This document shows, piece by piece, positions 1-8,944 of a stretch of 64,000 bases of DNA (within the stretch, counting starts at the first letter, position 1; every line of letters begins with the position of its first letter). Below the pieces are notes generated by a model, which saw only the letters and a list, made by a program, of their open reading frames with translations, was not told the DNA's origin and did no database searches. The position numbers and the translations under genes are program-made. Location: positions 248,001-312,000 of the forward strand of contig NZ_BDBU01000002.1 of assembly GCF_001613145.1 (NCBI RefSeq). Reading direction: 5' to 3'. The DNA is from Nocardia jejuensis NBRC 103114. GTDB taxonomy: Bacteria; Actinomycetota; Actinomycetes; Mycobacteriales; Mycobacteriaceae.

Positions 1-787
1 GACGGTGGCCTGCATCGCCGGTGTTCCCGCGGGCACCTTGCTGGGGCAGGTATGGGGGTGGCGTTCGGCGTTCTGGGCCGTTGCTGTCATCAGCGCGGCA
101 GCGCTGGTGCCGGTGTGGATTATTCTCAATGGTGAAGTGCGCGAGGGCGATACGTCGGACGGGCAGGCACGGCCGATGCGGCGCGAATGGCTGGTGCTGC
201 GGCGGCGGTCGGTTCTGATCGCCGTCGTGGCCGGGATCCTGGTCAACGCGGCGACTTTCGCCGGTTTCACCTATCTCGGTGCCATCACGACCGGCATCGC
301 TGGTGGTGATCGGTGGGTTCCGGTGGTGCTGGCCTTGTTCGGTGTCGGGTCGTTTCTCGGAGTGATGGTCACCGGTCGTTACAGCGACCGTCATCAGCGG
401 CGGATCATCGTCGCCGGAACGGTTTTACTCGTCGGGGTCTGGCTGCTGGCCGCGGTGACCGCGCAGGCGTTGATCGGGGTGTTGGTCATGTCGGTGGTGG
501 CGGGTGCGGTCGCGTTCGGTGTGGGTTCGACGCTGATCGCGTCGATCGTGCAGACCACCACACCGGTTGCTCCGCGGATCGCCGGCGCGTTGGCGACCAC
601 CGCCTTGAACATCGGTGCCGTTCTCGGCCCTGTCACCGCCGGTACGCTGATCGACCGCACCGATCACCCGACTACGGCGTTGTGGTGCAGCGCCGCCTTC
701 ACCACCGCGGCGGTGGGTGTCGTGGTGCTGGGTCGGCGTCGGCGCGTCATGAGCCCGATCGAGCAGGTGCGCGCCAATGCACGCTGA
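1..787 (+). CDS. MFS efflux transporter, C-terminal part (cut by window start)
   Basis: Major facilitator, drug-efflux (DHA1) type, inner membrane. The open frame runs in from the left edge, so only about 260 C-terminal residues are visible, roughly transmembrane helices 5 to 12. Early residues (GQVWGWRSAFWAV) look like the loop and start of helix 6 in Cmx/Bcr-type pumps, and a TGRYSDRHQRR stretch is the repeated motif A in the loop that starts the second half. The substrate cannot be read. The last codons overlap the start of an IS481 fragment, so the natural C-terminus may have been altered by that insertion. Family call is firm; specificity is unknown. Confidence 0.85.
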   Translation, partial: TVACIAGVPAGTLLGQVWGWRSAFWAVAVISAAALVPVWIILNGEVREGDTSDGQARPMRREWLVLRRRSVLIAVVAGILVNAATFAGFTYLGAITTGIAGGDRWVPVVLALFGVGSFLGVMVTGRYSDRHQRRIIVAGTVLLVGVWLLAAVTAQALIGVLVMSVVAGAVAFGVGSTLIASIVQTTTPVAPRIAGALATTALNIGAVLGPVTAGTLIDRTDHPTTALWCSAAFTTAAVGVVVLGRRRRVMSPIEQVRANAR

Positions 788-1052
788 CGCTCCGTTGTCG
801 GTGGAAGGTCGGCGACGATTGGTCCAGCGGTGCCAGGGCCGCCCGATGGCTCACGTCGCCGTCGAGATGGGGATCTCCGCGCCAGTGTGCAAGCAAGTGG
901 GTCAACCGATTTCGCCGATGCTGTGGTGGGTTTTCGTCGGCATCAGTGTCGTATTCCGAGCGCGAGCGTTGTTCGCCGCCCACGGCATCGACCGAATCGA
1001 ACGGATCGTCACGGACAACGGGTCTTGTTACCGGGCATCTCAGCGCCACTAG
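777..1052 (+). pseudogene. IS481-family transposase remnant
   Basis: A short frame begins like IS481 transposases (MHADAPLSVEGRRRLVQRC, then PMAHVAVEMGIS) and ends with IDRIERIVTDNGSCYR, the segment holding the second catalytic Asp of the DDE core. Only about 91 residues remain where an intact protein has over 300. The helix-turn-helix continuation KWVNRFRR is present but in another frame near 895-920, so there is a frameshift as well as loss of most of the catalytic domain. The C-terminal part with the last acidic residue is absent. No terminal inverted repeats were recognised. It is a dead element abutting the end of the efflux gene. Confidence 0.75.
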
Positions 1053-1063
1053 GGTTGGCGGCC

Positions 1064-1801
1064 GTGGGTAACCATTTCAGCGCGGACGCGATCGGTCTGG
1101 ACGTTTATATGAACAATGGCAGCACCGATGTGTTCTGCGATGTTCTGGCACTGGCGGGTTCTTCGGTGGCCCGGACGGTATGGCAGCAGAACCTGGTGCT
1201 GCATTTCTGCGACCTGGTGCGATATGCCATTGGAATGGGCGGGTTCGACCTGGCCGAACTTCCGTGGACACGGGACCACCAAGCCGAGCAAGACTTCTTC
1301 GTCGTCTTGCTCGACCGCGCGATCCACCGGACCGGTTGGGAGAAACTGCATTACACCCCGTCGGCTGACTACAATCTCGGCGCTTTCATGCGGATGCTCA
1401 CCACGTTTCGCGCCAGTCCGACGATCGACTCTCCCATGGGTGACTGGACCGTTGTGCCGAAACCGTATCTCGTCGAAATGTGCTTCCGGCACATGGTCTT
1501 TCAGGGTGAGGCGGGATGCCGTCTGTGCGACCCGTCGATTCAACCCACCGACGCCCCATTCGTCTGGGATATGACCAGTACCTACACCGCGGATGGAACG
1601 ATCAATGGCGAGACCGTCGACCGTCGGATATGGGAGATCCCTGACGAACTGATCCCCCGAATCCTCGCAGTCGCAGGCAATCCGGAGCCGCGTGCGGTGG
1701 GGATACGGATAGAGCAACCACACCTCGACCCGGTCTCCACGATCATCGGCAAGCCGCTCGAGCCCCACGCCCGCCATTGGCTGGGCAAGGCTGTCACCTG
1801 A
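1064..1801 (+). CDS. hypothetical protein, 245 aa
   Basis: I do not recognise this protein. The GTG at 1064 was chosen because the preceding codons in the same frame overlap the transposase remnant and look like random out-of-frame translation, whereas sequence from GNHFSADAIGL onward is balanced and soluble-looking. It is rich in Asp, Trp and His, has no signal peptide or membrane helix, and contains a Cys pair (GCRLCDP, near residue 150). The middle (TGWEKLHYTPSADYNLGAFMRML) is amphipathic. It sits just downstream of the insertion remnant and before a small membrane protein, suggesting an accessory region. Coding is likely; function unknown. Confidence 0.6.
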   Translation: MGNHFSADAIGLDVYMNNGSTDVFCDVLALAGSSVARTVWQQNLVLHFCDLVRYAIGMGGFDLAELPWTRDHQAEQDFFVVLLDRAIHRTGWEKLHYTPSADYNLGAFMRMLTTFRASPTIDSPMGDWTVVPKPYLVEMCFRHMVFQGEAGCRLCDPSIQPTDAPFVWDMTSTYTADGTINGETVDRRIWEIPDELIPRILAVAGNPEPRAVGIRIEQPHLDPVSTIIGKPLEPHARHWLGKAVT

Positions 1802-1832
1802 GCACCGGACCCACACGATTTCTCCACACTCG

Positions 1833-2333
1833 GTGACCGAATCGGACACAACCGGTCGATACAGTGACCGCGTGTTCGCTGGTGAAACATCGCGGAATCG
1901 GTTGAACCGTCTCGCGTACATAATGCAAGTCGTCGCCGTCGTCGCGCTGGCAGTGGCGTGGATGGCGATCGGGCGCGGACTGTTCTCGGAATCGGGAGTA
2001 GATCCACGGTTCGAGCTCGAAGCGGGTGGCCGCGTCGAGGCCAACTTCGAGGTCTACTGGCCGTTCCTGCTCGTGATCAGCCCGCTGCTGCTCATCACTG
2101 GCATTTTCGGGTTGCTGCCATACCGGTTCGCGCCCGGCGGCACGATCGTGGGTGCGGTAATCGCCAGTTTGTTCGCTCAGCGGGTGGGGACCAAGCTGTA
2201 CCTGTCCGAGTACAGGCCGGCGTTGGCCGGACGCCTCGACACCAGCCTCGGCGCGGCGTGCGTCGCACTTGCCGCCGCGTTCACGGCAGTCCTGTTGCAC
2301 CTGTACGGCAATCGAGCCAACGCACTGTCATGA
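1833..2333 (+). CDS. small integral membrane protein, 166 aa
   Basis: Predicted four-helix membrane protein of unknown function. After about 28 hydrophilic residues there is a helix (IMQVVAVVALAVAWMAI), an extracytoplasmic stretch of about 25 residues, then three closely spaced hydrophobic segments (FLLVISPLLLITGIFGLL, IVGAVIASLF and ACVALAAAFTAVLL). The start is a GTG at 1833 with no strong ribosome site; a later GTG is possible. No family assigned. It lies 31 bases after the preceding gene on the same strand, so the two may be cotranscribed. Confidence 0.55.
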   Translation: MTESDTTGRYSDRVFAGETSRNRLNRLAYIMQVVAVVALAVAWMAIGRGLFSESGVDPRFELEAGGRVEANFEVYWPFLLVISPLLLITGIFGLLPYRFAPGGTIVGAVIASLFAQRVGTKLYLSEYRPALAGRLDTSLGAACVALAAAFTAVLLHLYGNRANALS

Positions 2334-2578
2334 CGCATCGCGCGCTGCGCGATTCGGGGAGCGCCGCACGGCGAAAGGGCAACCGGCCGTTCGGTTCTGA
2401 GCACATACGCAGCCACCCGGTCGGTCGGGCGACGTGTTGCGCCGAGTCCGCGCCGACGGGGACCCGTGATGCCCAGGGACATGAACGGCCATCCCACCGA
2501 CATCCCGTGCCTAACCGGCGCGCACCGCACCGAACCGGCTAACACCGCTCCGACGTCAGCAGATGGCACGACTGCACG

Positions 2579-3136
2579 ATGCTCCACCCATCACCTGACG
2601 AATGGACACCCGTGAACACACCCAGCCGCGTCGAGCCTTTCCCCACCCCACAGCCCGGCTATCCGTCGGCCACGGACGCGCCGAGGAAGCCGAAGAAATT
2701 GGGGTGGCTGGTCAGTGCCCCGGTACTGGCTCTCGCCCTGGCGGCACCCGCATGGAACGGCGCCACGGCAGCGGCCGACATCGCTCAGCCGGAGATCGCA
2801 GCGCCCGTGTCGACACTCGTGGTCGAATTCTCCCCGGCCAAGCGGGACATCACCTCCAGCCAGCGCAACGCCATCCGCTCTGCCCAGCAGTACCTCGCCT
2901 ACACGGCCTTCTCCCGCAGCGGTCTGATTCACCAGCTCGAGTACGAAGAGTTCTCCACCGCAGACGCCAAGTTCGCGGTGGACAGCCTGAACGTGGACTG
3001 GAACGAGCAGGCGGCAAAGTGCGCCAAGCAGTACCTCGAGTACACCTCGTTCTCCCGGTCCGGATTGATCGATCAGCTGGTGTACGACGGCTTTACGCGC
3101 GCCCAGGCCGAGCACGGAGCGAATGCCTCCTACTGA
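2579..3136 (+). CDS. Ltp-family exported protein with two Ltp repeats
   Basis: Host cell surface-exposed lipoprotein (Ltp, Pfam PF07553) type. A proline-rich cytoplasmic start is followed by one hydrophobic helix (LGWLVSAPVLALALAAPAW, about residues 41-59) that may be a signal anchor, then two copies of the characteristic 45-residue repeat: NAIRSAQQYLAYTAFSRSGL with HQLEYEEFSTADA, and AKQYLEYTSFSRSGL with DQLVYDGFT. No lipobox cysteine is seen, so it is anchored or secreted rather than a typical lipoprotein. In phage TP-J34 the founding protein blocks superinfecting DNA injection; chromosomal actinobacterial copies are common and uncharacterised. GTG 2612 is an alternative start. A strong hairpin follows the stop. 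Confidence 0.85.
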   Translation: MLHPSPDEWTPVNTPSRVEPFPTPQPGYPSATDAPRKPKKLGWLVSAPVLALALAAPAWNGATAAADIAQPEIAAPVSTLVVEFSPAKRDITSSQRNAIRSAQQYLAYTAFSRSGLIHQLEYEEFSTADAKFAVDSLNVDWNEQAAKCAKQYLEYTSFSRSGLIDQLVYDGFTRAQAEHGANASY

Positions 3137-3513
3137 CAATCTCTTTCGGCGCTAGACCCTGTAGACGATGAGCGAGCACTGCGGCGCGCGGTCGCAGTGC
3201 TCGCTCGGGGAGTCTCCATCACCGCCAACGCGTTCACGCCGGATGCCCGGGCTGGACCGGTCGACCGACTCAGCCGCGTCATGACGCTCGTCGTTGCCGC
3301 GGACGACTGACGCGTGCGCTGAACCACCGAGCCACGGCAAAATCTGTTGGCGAAGTGTGTCGGCCGCTGCTACCTTTCGGGGACCGTGCTGGAGAACGAG
3401 GAGGTGGTATCCGTGAACGCAGTATCGACATGGGTGCTCCCCTCCGGGGTCACGGTCGGGCGGTAAGGGTCGTCCGGGAGCGCCGTCGCAGAGCACTCCC
3501 GAAAGGCACGACC
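3137..3513. other. 377-base gap
   Basis: Apart from the hairpin at 3170-3206 and a ribosome site (GAAAGG near 3500) serving the next gene, nothing convincing is seen. Open frames here have no family resemblance. Confidence 0.5.
3170..3206 (+). terminator. intrinsic terminator-like hairpin
   Basis: Perfect 13-bp inverted repeat: 3170-3182 pairs with 3194-3206 around an 11-base GC-rich loop. It begins 33 bases after the Ltp gene stop. There is no U tract, as is common in high-GC actinobacteria. Confidence 0.7.
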
Positions 3514-4260
3514 ATGCACTTCACTTCCGAACAGCGCTTCGATGACGATGTTCTCGAACGCGAATTCATTCTCGGCGAGATTCCCGGCTTCCTGTGGACG
3601 CCCGCATCCGCCCCCACCCCGACTCCGCTGATCCTGCTCGGCCCGCCGCCGATCGGGCTGCGCAAGGCATACCCGCGACTGCTGGCCAGGGCCAGGCAGG
3701 CCGTGGCAGGGGGCTGTTCCGCGGTCACCATCGAGCTGCCCGGCGGCGGTGACCGACCCCGCAATGTCGTGGTCGATCAGGCCGTCGCCGACCTGCGGCG
3801 GGCACTGGCGGCCGGTGAGCCGGTCACCGACGACATCATCGATCGGCTCATCCTCCCGCTGCTCGATCCGGCGGTGGCGGAATGGCGGGCCACCCTCGAC
3901 GCCGTCCTGGCCCTGCCCGAAATCGACGGTCCGGTCGGGTATTCGGGCGGGGTGATCTCGATCGGCACCCGGCTGGCGGTGGTCGAGCCGCGCATCGAGG
4001 CCGCCGTGCTTTTCGCCGGGAGTTATGTACCCCGCGTGATCTTCGAGGAGGCCCGCCGGGTCACCATTCCGCTGCATGTTCTGCTGCAGTGGGACGACGA
4101 GGGAAACGACCGGCAGATGGCCCTGGACCTGTTCGATGCCTTCGGCTCCGCGGAGAAGACGTTGCACGCCAACATGGGTGGGCACACCGGCGTGCCGCAC
4201 TACGCGGGTGAGGATGCGGACCGGTTCTTCACTCGGCACCTGAGGCACCGATCACGCTGA
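3514..4260 (+). CDS. alpha/beta hydrolase family protein, 248 aa
   Basis: Soluble cytoplasmic alpha/beta-hydrolase-like protein of the dienelactone hydrolase superfamily. The ATG at 3514 is preceded by GAAAGG at proper spacing, which rules out the longer upstream frame. Seen: the oxyanion-loop region PLILLGPPPIGLRK (about residues 31-44), a nucleophile-elbow-like VGYSGGVISIG (about 147-157, Ser in GYSGG), an acid region LHVLLQWDDEGN and a late His in MGGHTGVPHY (about 226-235). The elbow is G-Y-S-G-G, compatible with a catalytic serine. Substrate is unknown; a monocistronic unit. Confidence 0.75.
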   Translation: MHFTSEQRFDDDVLEREFILGEIPGFLWTPASAPTPTPLILLGPPPIGLRKAYPRLLARARQAVAGGCSAVTIELPGGGDRPRNVVVDQAVADLRRALAAGEPVTDDIIDRLILPLLDPAVAEWRATLDAVLALPEIDGPVGYSGGVISIGTRLAVVEPRIEAAVLFAGSYVPRVIFEEARRVTIPLHVLLQWDDEGNDRQMALDLFDAFGSAEKTLHANMGGHTGVPHYAGEDADRFFTRHLRHRSR

Positions 4261-4612
4261 CAGGCGCGGCCGGGGTCGGGCACGCGGAAGGTCAACTGCC
4301 CGTGCGTGTTCGACGCCTGCGCAACGCGGCTAACTGTCGAAAGGCGGACGACAGCCTCTACTGAGGCCGCGCTCAGGAGCGGGTGGGGGAGGTGGCGAAG
4401 CGGAGGCGCTGAGCGGGATGGCCGCCGCACTGAATGCCATCACCCCCACCACGTGACGATGGCGACGCGCATGGCCACCGCCGGCCTCGCGGTACGAAAC
4501 CGGGTCGGCGAGTGGCACTTCGACACCCGCGGGAGGTTTGGATCGGGTGGTTCGGGCAATGCCCGAATCGTCCGACGTCGGCCCGCGGTTGCGGCTTTCC
4601 TTGAGTGTGGTT
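4261..4612. other. 352-base gap
   Basis: No gene or clear terminator recognised between the hydrolase and the DUF1206 gene. A weak GTTT-N14-GGGCA element lies near 4538-4560, one base short in spacing for the SigF-type promoters found elsewhere, so I do not count it. Confidence 0.35.
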
Positions 4613-5437
4613 ATGCGGAACTCGAATCAGGTCCATCACGAGGTGGCCGGCAGCGCACCGTTCCAGTTGGCGGCACGGGTGGGGCTGGTGGCATACGGCG
4701 TGGTCCACCTCCTCGTGGCCTGGGTTTGTGTTCAGGTCGCACTCGGCGACCTGGACGGCGACGGGGTCGGGAAAGCGGACAAGACCGGCGCGCTGCAGAA
4801 CCTCGCGGAGAACGCGGGCGGAAAGTTCGTGCTCTGGCTCATCGCCGTCGGGCTCGGGTTCGCCGTGCTGTGGCAGTTGGTGGAGACCTTCGCCGGCGCA
4901 CGGCGGAGCCGCAAGGAGAAACTGCTGCGCGTGATGAACTTCGGCGAGGCGGTCCTGTTCGGTTACCTCGCCTACAGCGCGGCCAAGCTCGCGAAGGGGG
5001 CACCGGCCTCCTCGACCGATCAGGCGCAACTCGGACTCATCGGCGGCCTGCTCGGCAAGGAGTGGGGCAAGCCGGTGGTGATCGTGATCGGGTTCGCCAT
5101 CGTGATCGCGGGACTGTTTCTCGCCCACCACGGTTGGGCGCGGCGGTTCCGGGAGGAGCAGGACTTCCGCTCGGTGAGCCGATCGACGGAACGGGCGGTG
5201 ATCCGGCTCGGGCAGATCGGTTACGCGACGCTCGGCTGTGTGTATGCCGGTGCCGGGGTGCTCGTCATGGTGGCCGCCGTGCAGAGCCAGCCGCACAAGG
5301 CGACCGGGCTGGACGTGGCGCTCAGGACGCTGGCGACGCAGCCGTACGGCACCGTCCTGCTGCTCGCCGTCGCGGTCGGCCTGGCCGCGTTCGCGGTCTT
5401 CGCCTTTCTCGACGCCCGGTTCCGCAAGGTCCATTAG
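4613..5437 (+). CDS. DUF1206 domain membrane protein
   Basis: Polytopic inner-membrane protein of the DUF1206 family, function unknown. Three repeats of a two-helix unit can be followed, each opening with a short amphipathic motif: ARVGLVAYGVVHLLVAWV, NFGEAVLFGYLAYSAAKL and RLGQIGYATLGCVYAGAGVLV, giving about six helices. I use ATG 4613 because the conserved protein begins close to it; the frame is open further upstream to 4538. Basic cytoplasmic loops (RRSRKEK) fit positive-inside topology. It ends 52 bases before the facing LuxR gene stop. Family call confident, role unknown. Confidence 0.85.
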   Translation: MRNSNQVHHEVAGSAPFQLAARVGLVAYGVVHLLVAWVCVQVALGDLDGDGVGKADKTGALQNLAENAGGKFVLWLIAVGLGFAVLWQLVETFAGARRSRKEKLLRVMNFGEAVLFGYLAYSAAKLAKGAPASSTDQAQLGLIGGLLGKEWGKPVVIVIGFAIVIAGLFLAHHGWARRFREEQDFRSVSRSTERAVIRLGQIGYATLGCVYAGAGVLVMVAAVQSQPHKATGLDVALRTLATQPYGTVLLLAVAVGLAAFAVFAFLDARFRKVH

Positions 5438-5489
5438 CCCCGCCGACCGGTCGATCGCCCCGGCTCCCCGCACATACTGATCGACGTGC

Positions 5490-8087
5490 TCACAGCAGCC
5501 CGTCCCGCCGTGCCCGATCCAGCGCCGCCATGCGCGAATTCGCGCCCAGCTTGGCGTAGATCGAGCGCAGGTGGGTCTTGACGGTGTTGATCGAGATCCC
5601 CAGATCTTCGGCGACCTGCTGGGCGGTTCGCCCCGAGGGCAGGTACTTCAGGACGGTCATTTCCGCCCCTGTCAGCAGGGTTCGCGCGTCCGCGCGATGT
5701 GCCCGCGGGTGGCCGCGAATCCGTTCGACGAAGCGGTCCAGATGACCGAGACTGCCGGCTCGCTCGTCCAGCAGGGACACCGTGCCGGGCACGTCCAGGA
5801 ACGGGCGGACCAGGCCCTCGGTGGCGGCGAGGGTGAGGGCGTGTTCCAGATCGTCCTGGATCGAGAACGTCTGGCCCCGCACGGTGTGCAGCCGGCAAGA
5901 CAGCAGGGCCGCTGTCACTCGATCGCACAGCGTCAATTCGCTTTCGCGGGAGCGCAATTCGTCGATCGGATCGCGCGCCTTCGTCGGCTCCGCGATCAGC
6001 GTCCAGGCCGCTCGCGCCAGCAGCACCTCCGGGGTGCGTCCCATCCCGGTGCGGGCCTGCTCGACGAGCAGCCGGGCCGTGCGCGGCTCGCGCACGTGCA
6101 GCAGCGCCCACAGCACGTGCGAGAGCAGCGCCGACGGCCGCACCGGCAGCAGGTCGTCGTGATCGAGCATCGTGATCATGGTGCGCCGCAACGCATCCGC
6201 CGCCGCGTAGCGATCATCGGCGTCGTGGAAGATCAGCAGCTGTCCGATGGCGGCGGCGGACTCGCCCGCCACCGGGCGGATCGATCCGTCGTGATCCTCG
6301 CGGGTGGACGACAGTGCGGCGACGTCGAGATCGGCGCTGGACTCACCCTGCAGGTACGCGCCGAAAGCCGCCAGCGCGGTGGCGTGCACGGCATCGGCGC
6401 CGCCGCTCAGGTCGCGCTCCGCCGCCAGCGCCAGCGCCTTGCGCGCCCGGTCGCGCATGATCGTCACGGTGCCGTCGAATCCGGCGATGACGGCGAGACG
6501 GGTGACCGCTGCCAGCGCCGGGCGCGCGTGGTCGGCACTCACCGCCAGCGCCAGGGCCTGATGCAGGTGCGTCTCGGCCGTGCCGAGACTCCCGCGCAGC
6601 GCGGTCGCGGTGCCCTGCTGCAGCAGCAGATAGCAATCGATATCGGGGTGTCCGACCGGCGTCATCGGTGAGAGATCCGGCAGGCCCGGCGTCCGGATCC
6701 GGGTCGCCGCGTCGATTCGGGCGGCTCGTCGCAATGCCGTACTCCACACCTGCGGAACGATGGAATCCGCTGCCCGACTGGGTGATCCGGCGATATCGAG
6801 GAACGCGACCGCGCTGTCGGCATCCTCTCGGGCGAGCGCGTTCACCGCGCGCAGCACCCACACGAACCGATCACCGGCCACGCACGGGTGCGCGCGGTCG
6901 AGCAACTCGAACAGATGCTGCGCCGCACCGTCGAGCGCCAGCGGCAGTCCGCGACGCGAGAGGAAGTGCACCAGTCGCCGCTCGTCATCGGCATCGATCA
7001 GATGCGGCAGCGCCGAGAGCGAGGCGTCGGTCCGGTCGTACCAATCCACGGTGCGGCGATGCAGATCGCGCGTCAGTTCGACACTCGTGCAGCGTATTTC
7101 GTCGAACAGATGGGCTCGAACCAGCGGGTGGTAGCGCACCCAGACCTGGTCGTCGCGGCGCTGCCTGGTGAGGGGGAAATCGAGCTGTTCGAGCTCGCGC
7201 AGGAGCCGGTGCGCCGATGTTCCGGACAATCGCTCGGCCAGTTCGACGGTGAAGCTCTCCGGCACGCTGGTGTGCAGGAGGAACTCGCGCAGATGCGCGG
7301 GGAGCGGTCCGAGAAGCTCGTCGTCGAGGAATTCCGTTATCGCCGTGGCGGGTTGGGCCGAGTCGTCCATCGCGACGTCCCGCTCGCCGAGGGATGCGGC
7401 CAGGGCGTCCGCCATGATCCGCACCGGTGCCGCCCAGCCCTCGGTCGTGCGCACGATTCGGGCCAGTTCGTCCTCGGTGGGCGCGGCGGCCCGCGACTCG
7501 CACAATTCCCGGGTCTGGGCTTCGGTGAGTGCCAGATCGCGGGATCCCACCCGCTCGACCCGTCCGTCGAGTTCCAGGGCGCGCCATCGCAGCGGCGGAT
7601 CGAATCGAGCGCAGAGAATCAGCCTCACGCGCGGGGGCAGGCGGCGGATCACCTCCTCGAGAATCGCGAGCGCGTCCGGATTCGTGATCAGGTGTGCGTC
7701 GTCGATCAACAGGGTCATCGCGGTGTGCGAAGCGGGCGGTGCGGCAAACGGTTTCGATGTCGTCGAGAGGGCGATGGGCCCTGCGGACATCGCGTCGGTG
7801 CACCCGGCCAGTGCTCGCGCGAGCGCCTCGGGGCGATCGAGTTGCCCGGTCACGGTGAGCCACCTGGACCGAGTTTCCCGCTGCCGCAGCAGATGCGCGG
7901 CCAGCGCGGTCTTGCCGGTGCCGGCGGGCGCGCATATCAGCAGCGTCTGCCCGCCGGGCAGGGAGTCGAGCCTGCGGATCAGCGCGGGGTGTTCGAGATA
8001 GGCCGCGTCCGCGGCGCCGTCCTGCGGACCCGTGCGGGTCGGGACGTCGCGTCGTTCCTCTCGCGAGTCGGTGCTCGTCACGTCCAT
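5490..8087 (-). CDS. large LuxR-family (MalT-like, LAL) transcriptional regulator, 865 aa
   Basis: ATP-dependent LuxR regulator of the MalT/LAL class. The N-terminus carries a P-loop (APAGTGKT, residues 53-60) and a Walker B-like strand (MTLLIDDAHLI, about 122-132). A winged region and a long helical, TPR-like middle follow. The last 65 residues are a LuxR DNA-binding domain (MTVLKYLPSGRTAQQVAEDL then ISINTVKTHLRSIYAKLGA). Such proteins are signal-responsive activators, often of nearby catabolic or secondary-metabolism genes. It is divergent from the small DUF7144 gene, with a perfect palindrome between them, so that gene is a plausible target. No sign of truncation. Confidence 0.9.
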   Translation of the reverse strand: MDVTSTDSREERRDVPTRTGPQDGAADAAYLEHPALIRRLDSLPGGQTLLICAPAGTGKTALAAHLLRQRETRSRWLTVTGQLDRPEALARALAGCTDAMSAGPIALSTTSKPFAAPPASHTAMTLLIDDAHLITNPDALAILEEVIRRLPPRVRLILCARFDPPLRWRALELDGRVERVGSRDLALTEAQTRELCESRAAAPTEDELARIVRTTEGWAAPVRIMADALAASLGERDVAMDDSAQPATAITEFLDDELLGPLPAHLREFLLHTSVPESFTVELAERLSGTSAHRLLRELEQLDFPLTRQRRDDQVWVRYHPLVRAHLFDEIRCTSVELTRDLHRRTVDWYDRTDASLSALPHLIDADDERRLVHFLSRRGLPLALDGAAQHLFELLDRAHPCVAGDRFVWVLRAVNALAREDADSAVAFLDIAGSPSRAADSIVPQVWSTALRRAARIDAATRIRTPGLPDLSPMTPVGHPDIDCYLLLQQGTATALRGSLGTAETHLHQALALAVSADHARPALAAVTRLAVIAGFDGTVTIMRDRARKALALAAERDLSGGADAVHATALAAFGAYLQGESSADLDVAALSSTREDHDGSIRPVAGESAAAIGQLLIFHDADDRYAAADALRRTMITMLDHDDLLPVRPSALLSHVLWALLHVREPRTARLLVEQARTGMGRTPEVLLARAAWTLIAEPTKARDPIDELRSRESELTLCDRVTAALLSCRLHTVRGQTFSIQDDLEHALTLAATEGLVRPFLDVPGTVSLLDERAGSLGHLDRFVERIRGHPRAHRADARTLLTGAEMTVLKYLPSGRTAQQVAEDLGISINTVKTHLRSIYAKLGANSRMAALDRARRDGLL

Positions 8088-8124
8088 TGCCTTCCGGGAG
8101 AAGTTCTCGGTCCGCGCGCAGGCC

Positions 8125-8145
8125 CCTCACCCGTGACGGGTGAGG
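8125..8145. promoter_or_regulatory. perfect palindrome in divergent intergenic region
   Basis: Two 10-bp arms, CCTCACCCGT and ACGGGTGAGG, flank a single central G. It lies 38 bases upstream of the LuxR start and 65 bases upstream of the DUF7144 start, where a dimeric regulator could control both. Which protein binds is unknown; the LuxR product is the obvious first candidate. Confidence 0.6.
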
Positions 8146-8210
8146 CTCGGGCGCGGTATCGGGCGCACAGTCGAGGTCAGGTTCGACATCGACGAGACAA
8201 GGGGTAGACC

Positions 8211-8612
8211 ATGACCGAACATCCGGTGCGACAAGGCATCGCGGCGGGCACCTCCATCGCCGCCGCGATTCTGCTGGTGACCTCCGGGGCGCTGTCGCTG
8301 CTGGCGGGCATCTCCGCCGTGGCGCGAGACAGCCTCTACATCGCCGGGCCCGAATATCTCTACCGGTACGACACCACCGGCTGGGGCTGGATCCACATCG
8401 TGCTGGGGGTGATGCTCGCGCTCTGCGGAATAGGGCTGCTTTTCGGAACGCTGTGGGGCCGATTGGCCGCCATGTGCGTCGCCGCCTTCTCGATCATCGC
8501 GAATTTCCTGTGGCTGCCGCATTATCCGTGGTGGTCCATTCTCATCATCGCGCTCGATGTGGTGGTGATATGGGCGGTGGCGACCTGGCGGGACTTCGGT
8601 GACCGGACGTGA
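8211..8612 (+). CDS. DUF7144-type small membrane protein, 133 aa
   Basis: Four-helix membrane protein resembling the DUF7144 family common in actinobacteria; role unknown. Helices: AAAILLVTSGALSLLAGISA, the conserved GWGWIHIVLGVMLALCGIGL block, RLAAMCVAAFSIIANFLWL and WWSILIIALDVVVIWAVA. The family signature WGWIHIVLG preceded by YRYDTTG is visible. ATG 8211 has AAGGGG upstream. Divergent from the large LuxR gene. Confidence 0.8.
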   Translation: MTEHPVRQGIAAGTSIAAAILLVTSGALSLLAGISAVARDSLYIAGPEYLYRYDTTGWGWIHIVLGVMLALCGIGLLFGTLWGRLAAMCVAAFSIIANFLWLPHYPWWSILIIALDVVVIWAVATWRDFGDRT

Positions 8613-8944
8613 GGGGCTATCGGCAAGCAATTCGAGTCGTCTCCTGTCGTGGAGAGTCCACCGCGGTGCATTCGACGTCGCCTTCGAGCAGGTGTCCTCT
8701 GCAGCTTCGGTGATCCTTCTTCCTCGCGACTTACTGTGCACTTCGCGGTGGTGCGAATATCGGCTCCCGTACCCGGGCCCGAGTTCGCGCGGACTGTGAT
8801 GTGACTCATATGCCGCGAGGGTGTCCGGGCTCGCGCCACGACACACGCTTCTCATCGTTCACCGAATAGCGTTGACAATGGCTAACATTCAGCGTCAGTC
8901 GTGGCCGGTGTGGTCACCGCTGAGTCGACGTGGCCGGAGTGATG
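8613..8944. other. 332-base gap before SARP gene
   Basis: No gene seen. A TTGACA hexamer at 8872-8877 could be a -35 element for the next gene, but no good -10 lies at the right distance. Confidence 0.35.

Noticed and set aside
4538..4560. SigF-type promoter before the DUF1206 gene
   Set aside because: The spacer is 14 rather than 15 bases and the -10 has a mismatch; not strong enough alone.
8202..8206. GGGTA as a SigF-type -10 before the DUF7144 gene
   Set aside because: It lies five bases before the start codon and doubles as the ribosome-site region, so it cannot position transcription upstream of the gene.
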